Source of the DNA: Candidatus Njordarchaeota archaeon
GTDB lineage: Archaea > Asgardarchaeota > Njordarchaeia > Njordarchaeales > JAHKLH01
Length of the DNA stretch: 5,174 nucleotides
Assembly: GCA_029856635.1 (NCBI GenBank)
Contig: JAHKLH010000127.1
Location: 1-5,174, forward strand
Reading direction: 5' to 3'
Made by a program: the position numbers and the translations under genes. Every line of letters starts with the position of its first letter. The stretch's first letter is position 1. Shown here in pieces: positions 1-4,824 of this stretch. The notes beneath the pieces are model-generated. The model searched no databases and had not been told where the DNA came from. It was given only the letters and a program-made list of their open reading frames with translations.

Positions 1-146
1 GCTTTGAGTATAATTACCTTTTCCCCCCTGTATTTTCTTAATGAGCTCCAAACTTCCCGCTGATGAGGCCAGGCGGGGCATCGTTTACCTATTCTCTTAA
101 GAAGAATATCTGATAATATTCTTTCACAATCATTTAAAAAACCCAT
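1..146 (-). CDS. cas3': Cas3' helicase (type I CRISPR), N-terminal fragment cut by window edge
   Basis: Partial gene; only the first 48 codons plus two bases are inside the window. I translated it by hand from an ATG at 146-144. Near residues 26-33 it reads WPHQREVW, the tryptophan/HQ Q-motif-like segment that precedes the ATP-binding core of Cas3-type superfamily 2 helicases. Residues 43-48 read KVIILK followed by a GC- codon (Ala), the hydrophobic strand that normally runs straight into the Walker A motif APTGSGKT; that motif itself would lie just off the edge. In type I-A systems the helicase (Cas3') and HD nuclease (Cas3'') are separate proteins that unwind and cut DNA marked by Cascade; this start has no N-terminal HD domain, which fits a stand-alone helicase. 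It begins 12 bp after the cas8a stop and is probably the next gene of the same operon. No strong ribosome binding site is visible. The fragment is short, but position and motif agree. Confidence 0.8.
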   Translation of the reverse strand, partial: MGFLNDCERILSDILLKRIGKRCPAWPHQREVWSSLRKYRGEKVIILK

Positions 147-158
147 TGTCAAAGACCT

Positions 159-1313
159 TTATACTGCTGACAAGAGAGCTTCTGCTAACGAGAGGTCTAA
201 TAATGAAAATAGTCTTTGTCTTACTCGTTTTTCAGCGGCTTTCTGTTCACTTAGCTTATCAATTAAAGAACGTAAAAGTCTAACTATTTTGTATGCTAAA
301 TATGGATCTCGATTAATAGAGTATTCCGCCATCAAGTTAATAATTTCATCTCCTCCCTTTTCTACAGAAACTCGCTCAATTAGTGTTCTTAATAATCCGG
401 GAAGATATCTATAATTTGGTTCTATATCAATAATTTTGGTAATCAGGTCCTTTATTGGCATTAAATCAAGCGGCTTAAAACCAGTAATTCTTTTCGTTCT
501 GCCTACATCATATGAGTATATTATTAAGTACCATAAGACATTAGGCATTTTCTTTCTAACTTCTTCTGGAATATTAGAAAAAACTAAAAATGCTTGGCCA
601 AGTGCTGTTAACGATGCATCATTTCTAAAAGCACGATTTAAGATATCTTCAACAACTGTTTGCCAATCTTCGCGGATGAATGGAGCTAATTTATCTAATG
701 TTACTTCGCCGTCGAATCCAAACACCACATACACACGCTCTGTTCTTCTTCTACTTATGATGGCCATTTCATTCATTCCGATTGCCGCAAAAGCAACACA
801 AGCTGGACAGACAGAATATCTCAAATCCTTGTATTCATGCTCAAATGTTGCAAATTTCCCATAGATTCCAGACAATGGAATATATAGAGTAAGTCCTTTT
901 CCTCCAACTCTGCCTTCTCTAAATTTAATCTTATGATCCTCAGTGAATACCGATAAATCAATTTTTTGGGAAATCAAATTGTAAATTGCCTTTGCAACGC
1001 CACTTCGAGTGTCGGGATCAACGGCATCCCTGATAGTACCTCTCACAACGCCACCAAGTGCTCTACGTCTTCTTGCTTTTATTAATTGCTCTAATCCTTC
1101 TAGATCAATTATATCCCGTACATACTCACAAAATTCTGTATTAAATTTGTTTAAATCTAAATCTGGAAGTTCAATGCAGTATCTCCCGCCACTTCCGATT
1201 ATCTTTACACTTGAATAATCCTTAAGTACTTCCCTTACTACTAGGATTGATGTAATTCCCCACATTATTAAAGTATCAGTTAAATAATTATGACCCGGAG
1301 TCCATATTCTCAT
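159..1313 (-). CDS. cas8a: Cas8a-type large subunit of type I-A Cascade (Csa4/Cas8a2-like)
   Basis: Protein of 384 aa. Its identity rests mainly on context: it lies between cas5 and cas3' in a type I-A operon where no other large subunit is present, and its size fits the Cas8a group. In Cascade the large subunit helps recognise the PAM, opens the target duplex and recruits Cas3. Visible features are an N-terminal stretch MRIWTPGHNYL, a basic patch KARRRR around residues 79-84 that could contact nucleic acid, a CPAC pair (Cys169, Cys172) followed by a small hydrophobic segment (to about 185), and a charged helical C-terminus with KLSEQKAAEKRVRQR at about 353-367. The start is well supported: the ATG overlaps the cas5 stop as ATGA, and GGTGA lies 7 nt upstream (1321-1325). 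I cannot tell Csa4/Cas8a2 from CsaX/Cas8a1 by eye, because these families diverge strongly. Cas8a assignment is fairly sure, subfamily is not. Confidence 0.78.
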   Translation of the reverse strand: MRIWTPGHNYLTDTLIMWGITSILVVREVLKDYSSVKIIGSGGRYCIELPDLDLNKFNTEFCEYVRDIIDLEGLEQLIKARRRRALGGVVRGTIRDAVDPDTRSGVAKAIYNLISQKIDLSVFTEDHKIKFREGRVGGKGLTLYIPLSGIYGKFATFEHEYKDLRYSVCPACVAFAAIGMNEMAIISRRRTERVYVVFGFDGEVTLDKLAPFIREDWQTVVEDILNRAFRNDASLTALGQAFLVFSNIPEEVRKKMPNVLWYLIIYSYDVGRTKRITGFKPLDLMPIKDLITKIIDIEPNYRYLPGLLRTLIERVSVEKGGDEIINLMAEYSINRDPYLAYKIVRLLRSLIDKLSEQKAAEKRVRQRLFSLLDLSLAEALLSAV

Positions 1314-2266
1314 AAAATCTTCACCTTACTTGGAACTACTACATTAACAATTCTATTCAAAATCTTGCTTTTGTACGAGATTAATTGAACTTTGGATCTA
1401 ATTTCTACTCTAACCTTAGTTGGAATGTAGATCTCAATATTTCTACCAGCGATGTGCTTAATTTCCATGCGTAAAGGTAAAACTGCTGGAAACACATGTC
1501 TTCTTTCGACTCGTCTATGTTTTTCTTCGTATCTTTTAATTATATAGATCGGAGTTGACATCATTTGAATAGGCAATGGTTCAAGTGGTCTTGCAATTTC
1601 AGTTTCCTCATAAGTAAGAAACACATAGGAGTCACTCTTTACTTCACCAGAACTTATTACATTTAGATCAAAATTTTTAACAAAATTGATTGATTGCAGG
1701 GATATAAATGATTCTGTGTCTCCTAACCTAGTAAAGCACGGAACAAATTGTTCATCAACAGGGATTATTCCTCCTATGTATATATACCCCGTGAATGCAT
1801 ATCTTCTAATCATTGCATCAAAAAATGTTGTTGAATAATAGTGCCAATAATATGGAACATTAGCTTTTTTAAGTATATTTAATAAACTTCGTCTGTCGTT
1901 TCTAAGTTCTGATAAAAGACCTTTTCTCTCAAGTATTTCATAAACATATGATGGCAATTTATTTTTCAGTTTTGTTCTCCAATTTCTCCCACGAATAAGT
2001 GGCTCACCCACTTGAAGTAATCGACAGCGTCTAAGTATTACTGAAGAAACAACAATATAGTTTAATGGAATCGCAAAAAACCATGCATTTGCAAAAATTT
2101 TCAATGCATCTTGGAACTTGTAATTCTTCCATGTCGCGTAAGAATACGCAAAGGCGCCTCCAATGGTCGATGGCGGTGGAAGAAGCAATGTATCTGCTAC
2201 TTGAAATGTTTCTGGAATTCTAATCGAAAAGAACACTGGTGAAGCTAAAATCTCAACAATCAGCAT
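1310..2266 (-). CDS. cas5a: Cas5a, crRNA 5'-handle-binding Cascade subunit
   Basis: Protein of 318 aa of the Cas5 family (RAMP superfamily). The N-terminus carries the family signature: a beta strand (VEILASPVFFSIRIPE, residues 4-19) followed by LLLPPPSTIGGAFA (27-40), the archaeal Cas5 PPP-T-GA motif at the end of the first ferredoxin-like unit. RLGDTESF at 180-187 resembles the conserved Cas5 RLG-S/T-E segment. Cas5 caps one end of Cascade and holds the 5' handle of the crRNA next to Cas7 and the large subunit. The region between about residues 84 and 155 is rich in charged residues and helix-like, and may be an insertion, since many Cas5 proteins are nearer 200-260 aa. The start lies 10 bp downstream of the cas7 stop with only a weak GGT-containing ribosome binding site, and the end overlaps the cas8a start by 4 bp, so translation is probably coupled. 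Confidence 0.92.
   Translation of the reverse strand: MLIVEILASPVFFSIRIPETFQVADTLLLPPPSTIGGAFAYSYATWKNYKFQDALKIFANAWFFAIPLNYIVVSSVILRRCRLLQVGEPLIRGRNWRTKLKNKLPSYVYEILERKGLLSELRNDRRSLLNILKKANVPYYWHYYSTTFFDAMIRRYAFTGYIYIGGIIPVDEQFVPCFTRLGDTESFISLQSINFVKNFDLNVISSGEVKSDSYVFLTYEETEIARPLEPLPIQMMSTPIYIIKRYEEKHRRVERRHVFPAVLPLRMEIKHIAGRNIEIYIPTKVRVEIRSKVQLISYKSKILNRIVNVVVPSKVKIL
1321..1325 (-). promoter_or_regulatory. Ribosome binding site of cas8a
   Basis: Minus-strand GGTGA lies 7 nt before the cas8a ATG, inside the last codons of cas5. Together with the 4-bp ATGA stop/start overlap it supports this start codon and translational coupling of cas5 and cas8a. Confidence 0.7.
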
Positions 2267-2276
2267 TCGTCTAAAC

Positions 2277-3215
2277 CTATTCTAGCCATTCTTCAATACG
2301 TTTAAGCAACGCATTCACTAAGGAACCTAAGGAATCGTGTTTAATAACATTGACATTGTTTGCTTCAATATCAATACCATATACGTGTATCTCTAAATCA
2401 TCTTTTCCTATCAATCCATTTGTTACAAGAGATTCATAAGTTTTAATTGATTCCTTGGCATAATCAACATAATACGCATGAATTGGAGCTGGAATTGGTT
2501 TCTTAGATATAACAACAAATGCCTCTACGGGTTTCGTGATAGGGAATGCTCTAGCTTGTTTTGCACCAATTTCTCCATGAAGAATAGAACCTAATGCTTG
2601 AATAGCTAATTTTGCACGCTTAATACGTTCATCTTTTGATAGAGCGGGAGTAGTGGGATTTGCAAGAGGAATACCAACATATTTTAAATCCATAGCAATA
2701 GCAAATGCGTATAGTCCAGAAGCATACTCAGATTTAAATGGCATCATACCCTCTCTTGCAATGGCACCAGTTTTCTCAGTTACGACACGATTGTGTGTGA
2801 TCGTGGTTACATTAAATATTTTTTCCTCAACGGGCACAATAAATGATACTTTAATTAAGCTTTCTCTCTTAACAGTTGTTTCTGTGCACAGAAAACCATG
2901 AAGATCATCAATTACACATTTCTTAAGCATATCTTCCTCTGATGTTACACGTAATCGTGTTCTATAAAACACACCTCTTTTACAATCATCACACAATGCT
3001 AATCCCAAGCTCTTAGCTAGCTCTGCAGTACTCCTCGCATGCCAGTGTTTCAGCATATTACCACTAACGACATTGGCTTCAACGATATCCCAAGTATTAC
3101 CAGAACGCCCAACGAGATATGCTTTAGTTAGTGGATTATAGTTTCCAACAGCACCCTCGGTGTTAAGGCTATGCACATTCAATATAACGCGGAATGTTCC
3201 TCGCACAAATACCAT
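2277..3215 (-). CDS. cas7: Cas7 (Csa2/DevR family) Cascade backbone subunit
   Basis: Protein of 312 aa, close to the usual Csa2 length. Cas7 copies polymerise along the crRNA spacer and form the backbone of the type I-A effector. The first RRM-like strand FRVILNVHSLN (residues 8-18) is followed by EGAVGNYNPLTKA (20-32), the strongest hallmark of Csa2. Other recognisable blocks are VSGNMLKHWHARS (50-62), DDLHGFL (103-109), MMPFKSEYASGLYAFAIAMDL (split as 157-163 and 164-177) and the glycine-loop segment GAKQARAFP (217-225). Four cysteines, C75 and C78 (CDDC), C100 and C110, sit in the first half and could bind a metal or make disulfides. The ATG is backed by a clear GGTGAG ribosome binding site 5 nt upstream (3221-3226), which overlaps the last codons of csa5; the two genes are 2 bp apart. 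Assignment is secure. Confidence 0.96.
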   Translation of the reverse strand: MVFVRGTFRVILNVHSLNTEGAVGNYNPLTKAYLVGRSGNTWDIVEANVVSGNMLKHWHARSTAELAKSLGLALCDDCKRGVFYRTRLRVTSEEDMLKKCVIDDLHGFLCTETTVKRESLIKVSFIVPVEEKIFNVTTITHNRVVTEKTGAIAREGMMPFKSEYASGLYAFAIAMDLKYVGIPLANPTTPALSKDERIKRAKLAIQALGSILHGEIGAKQARAFPITKPVEAFVVISKKPIPAPIHAYYVDYAKESIKTYESLVTNGLIGKDDLEIHVYGIDIEANNVNVIKHDSLGSLVNALLKRIEEWLE

Positions 3216-3217
3216 AT

Positions 3218-3616
3218 TTACTCACCTTTTTCAACTCCCTTTTTCACATATGGGCGCATGGATAAGGCCAAAGTTGCCAAAGTTACTCCCACCGTTTTTG
3301 GGCACTTTGATGCAAATTTGGCAATTTCAGTTAGTACCGTACCTCCAGGTATTACTTGCTCAAAAGTTTCTGGTGGTATATTATAATCGTCTTTAGCCAG
3401 TTTCTTGAGTCTTTCCTTTACTCTCAAAGCAGCATATAATGCATCTATTATGTCAACATCGCTTTTTGCACGTGCTAATTTATCAATAACACCATAATCA
3501 TTCTCTAATTCCAAGTACCAAGCTAGGAAATTAGCACAAACTTTTATTTTAGGATTATCAATAATTTCTTCAACTTTGCACATTTTTCTCACAATTCCTT
3601 CTTCTATTCTATTCAT
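3218..3616 (-). CDS. csa5: Csa5, small subunit of type I-A Cascade
   Basis: Protein of up to 132 aa, predicted almost wholly alpha-helical, as expected for Csa5 (Cas11-like small subunit), which lines the Cascade belly and helps hold the DNA strands of the R-loop. Segments that fit the family are VDIIDALYAALRVKERLKKLAK (about 54-74), PPETFEQVIPGG (81-92) and the C-terminal KTVGVTLATLALSMRPYVKKG (107-127). It is the first gene of the operon, as in other type I-A loci, and ends 2 bp before cas7. The longest reading starts at ATG 3616-3614, but no ribosome binding site precedes it and a good TATA box (3625-3632) lies only about 9 nt away, too close to serve it. Met12 (3583) has GTGAG 4 nt upstream and would sit about 19 nt from a start site predicted from that TATA box, giving a 121-aa protein. 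I give the longer ORF but consider Met12 at least as likely. Confidence 0.85.
   Translation of the reverse strand: MNRIEEGIVRKMCKVEEIIDNPKIKVCANFLAWYLELENDYGVIDKLARAKSDVDIIDALYAALRVKERLKKLAKDDYNIPPETFEQVIPGGTVLTEIAKFASKCPKTVGVTLATLALSMRPYVKKGVEKGE
3221..3226 (-). promoter_or_regulatory. Ribosome binding site of cas7
   Basis: The minus-strand sequence GGTGAG, complementary to the archaeal 16S rRNA 3' end, lies 5 nt before the cas7 ATG and overlaps the final codons of csa5. It fixes the cas7 start and suggests that csa5 and cas7 translation are linked. Confidence 0.75.
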
Positions 3617-3618
3617 TA

Positions 3619-3634
3619 AAAATATATTTAAAGG
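3619..3634 (-). promoter_or_regulatory. Candidate TATA box of the csa5-cas7-cas5-cas8a-cas3' operon
   Basis: Read on the minus strand this is CCTTTAAATATATTTT, which matches the archaeal pyrimidine-TTTAAA TATA consensus. Its centre is near 3628, predicting transcription from about 3602 if the usual 25-27 nt spacing holds. That is inside the longest csa5 reading frame and just upstream of Met12 (3583). A second, weaker TATA-like element (minus-strand ATTTTATTTAAG, about 3656-3667) would instead give a start near 3637 and keep the first ATG in the message. Confidence 0.5.
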
Positions 3635-3732
3635 ATTAAGGGAAATTGCTAAGAATCTTAAATAAAATGTCTAATAAAAAGGGGAGATAAATACACATCA
3701 TTAAATGAAACTGGACATTGAGATGTTATAAC

Positions 3733-3773
3733 TTCAGAATTTTTGAACATATTTTCAGATTCTTGAAACATAT
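3733..3773. repeat. Tandem imperfect direct repeat with internal dyads, candidate Csa3 operator
   Basis: Two 20-bp units, 3733-3752 and 3754-3773, share 16 of 20 bases and are offset by 21 bp, that is, two turns of B-DNA. Each begins TTCAGA and ends ACATAT. Each also contains a dyad: TTCA-N7-TGAA in the first, and a perfect TTTCA-N6-TGAAA (3753-3768) in the second. Same-face spacing and internal symmetry are what two adjacent dimeric winged-helix proteins would need. The pair lies near the middle of the csa5/csa3 intergenic region. The repeat is seen directly; its role as a Csa3 site is inferred. Confidence 0.55.
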
Positions 3774-3865
3774 ACTTATAGAAAAAGTTTCGTGGAATAT
3801 TCACTTAAATGCGTTTTCTTAGCTAGAGAATCTCAATAGGATCTTTTTCCTACAATTGCTTAATC

Positions 3866-3891
3866 GTAATTTTATTATTGTAATTTTATAA
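3866..3891 (+). promoter_or_regulatory. Twin TATA boxes of csa3
   Basis: The 10-mer GTAATTTTAT occurs at 3866-3875 and again at 3880-3889, a perfect direct repeat with a 14-bp period. Each contains an archaeal TATA-like core, centred near 3873 and 3887. With normal spacing these would start transcription near 3900 and 3914, almost exactly at the two in-frame csa3 start codons (3901 and 3916). This suggests leaderless csa3 transcripts, which are common in crenarchaea. Confidence 0.5.
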
Positions 3892-3900
3892 TATTGTATA

Positions 3901-4626
3901 ATGTTAGTGGATGCTATGCAATCTTCTTATCGAAAATTCTTTCTCATTACATTTGGATGGAATGAAAACGTTGTGCTAAGCTTGATTCCTAAATACGCTA
4001 TTAAATCTGGAGATGTATTTATGCTTCTTCTTCCCTCTGGTCCTCAAGATCCTCGTACTGAAAGAGCTCTAAAGACTCTTGATAATTACTTTTCTATGCA
4101 TTTACATGATGTTAAGTTAGTGAAAGAACGTGTTCCTCTTACGACGTTTTTCGAAACGATCCTATATATTCTCGGGAAGATCATCGCTGCTGCTAAAGAA
4201 TTTGATAAGGTTTTTGTGAATGTGAGTGGTGGAATGAGAATCCTTGTATTAGCAACTTTTTCTGCTGCTTTAATTGCTAGGTCATTTTACCCAGGAAAAA
4301 TAGAATTTACCGAACTTGAAGTTGAAGCTAAGCCAGAACCGATTACTCTCCCACCACCGCCCTTATCATTTCCAATATTTGAAAGAGGCGATAAAATGGA
4401 AGTAAGCAGAAAGATACTTGAGATACTAGAACAAAGGCGTACTCCAGCAAGCATGGATGAACTACTAAGAATTACTGGAAAATCAAGAACAACATTAAGT
4501 CGATATTTGAGCGATCTTGAGCAAAAGGGATTAATAAGATCACAGCAAGTTGGAAAGCGGAAACTATATGAGATAACAGAAACTGGACGAATGTACATAG
4601 AAATCCTGAGGAGATATTACGAATGA
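3901..4626 (+). CDS. csa3: Csa3, CARF-winged-helix transcriptional regulator of CRISPR-Cas
   Basis: Protein of 241 aa with the two-domain build of Csa3. The N-terminal CARF (Rossmann-like) domain starts with strand FFLITFGWNENVVLSLI (about 13-29), includes MLLLPSGPQDPRTERA (41-56), and has the ligand-binding signature VFVNVSGGMRI at 104-114. A proline hinge (PPPP, 151-154) leads to a MarR/ArsR-like winged helix (about 166-241), with the helix-turn-helix around MDELLRITGKSRTTLSRYLS (185-204) and a basic wing (VGKRKLYEIT, 217-226). Csa3 proteins dimerise and bind cas promoters; some bind cyclic tetra-adenylate through the CARF domain, and Sulfolobus paralogues either activate adaptation genes or repress the Cascade operon. 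Placement divergent from the Cascade genes fits the latter, Csa3b-like role, but this is inference. No ribosome binding site precedes ATG 3901; Met6 (3916) is an equally plausible start, since the first beta strand begins only a few residues after it. Confidence 0.93.
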   Translation: MLVDAMQSSYRKFFLITFGWNENVVLSLIPKYAIKSGDVFMLLLPSGPQDPRTERALKTLDNYFSMHLHDVKLVKERVPLTTFFETILYILGKIIAAAKEFDKVFVNVSGGMRILVLATFSAALIARSFYPGKIEFTELEVEAKPEPITLPPPPLSFPIFERGDKMEVSRKILEILEQRRTPASMDELLRITGKSRTTLSRYLSDLEQKGLIRSQQVGKRKLYEITETGRMYIEILRRYYE

Positions 4627-4824
4627 TCCAGCATATGGTTAAATATCAGATCACATTCGTCGAAAATTAAGAAAACATACATGAAAATACTTACTGAATG
4701 TATTGATTATGCACACAGAACCACGCAGCAGTTATTAAAATACAAGAAACTTTGGATTAAAACTATAAAAAGTAAAATAAAAGAGTCATTACATTGGCAA
4801 AATTGAACAAAGTCATGTAATCTT
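4627..4824. other. Spacer between csa3 and the leader-distal end of the CRISPR array
   Basis: This 198-bp AT-rich stretch has no recognisable protein or RNA gene. One small plus-strand ORF of 41 codons (ATG 4681 to TGA 4804-4806) encodes a basic peptide beginning MKILTECIDYAHR and ending SLHWQN. It lacks a ribosome binding site, matches no family I recognise, and may be chance or a decayed remnant. Because repeat polarity puts the leader on the other side of the array, this is a trailer region rather than a leader. A T-rich tract on the minus strand near 4758-4782 may end the array transcript. Confidence 0.6.
4758..4782 (-). terminator. Possible T-rich terminator of the CRISPR transcript
   Basis: On the minus strand this reads as a run of T-tracts (TTTTATTTTACTTTTTATAG) about 42 nt past the last repeat. 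Archaeal RNA polymerase commonly stops at such oligo-T runs without a hairpin. Its place fits the end of a right-to-left pre-crRNA, but AT-rich DNA yields such tracts by chance. Confidence 0.35.

Larger units (their letters stand above)
3617..3900. promoter_or_regulatory. Divergent control region between csa5 operon and csa3
   Basis: This 284-bp gene-free stretch separates the divergently transcribed Cascade operon and csa3. It is very AT-rich. I found no additional ORF or RNA gene in it. It holds TATA-like boxes for both directions, a tandem pair of related dyads at 3733-3773, three copies of an AGAATCT core (3652-3658, 3827-3833 and, inverted, 3757-3763), and the inverted repeat TAGGA-N6-TCCTA at 3837-3852. 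In Sulfolobus, Csa3 proteins are known to bind cas promoters; by analogy the neighbouring Csa3 probably acts here on the operon and perhaps on its own gene. Binding sites are inference from pattern only. Confidence 0.7.

Noticed and set aside
436..864. Plus-strand ORF of 142 codons opposite cas8a, and similar plus-strand ORFs at 1009-1218, 2653-2901, 3160-3396 and 3171-3386
   Set aside because: All lie antisense to confident cas genes with family motifs, have no ribosome binding site or family resemblance, and have compositions typical of shadow frames.
3227..3245. Stretch resembling the start of the CRISPR repeat (TTTCAACTCCCTTTTT versus TTTCAATTCCCTTCTT)
   Set aside because: Only about 16 bases match, with two mismatches, and the similarity stops there. 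The bases encode the csa5 C-terminus and the cas7 ribosome binding site, so chance is the simplest reading.
3765..3791. GAAAC...GTTTC inverted repeat as an RNA hairpin or terminator
   Set aside because: Five-base arms with a 17-nt loop in AT-rich sequence are too weak, and no T-run follows.
4287..4598. Minus-strand 103-codon ORF inside csa3
   Set aside because: Antisense to the CARF/winged-helix coding frame; serine-rich low-complexity shadow with no recognisable domain.
4780..4824. AT-rich DNA left of the array as a CRISPR leader
   Set aside because: The ATTGAAAT end and hairpin position in the repeat indicate transcription from the right, so this side is the trailer.
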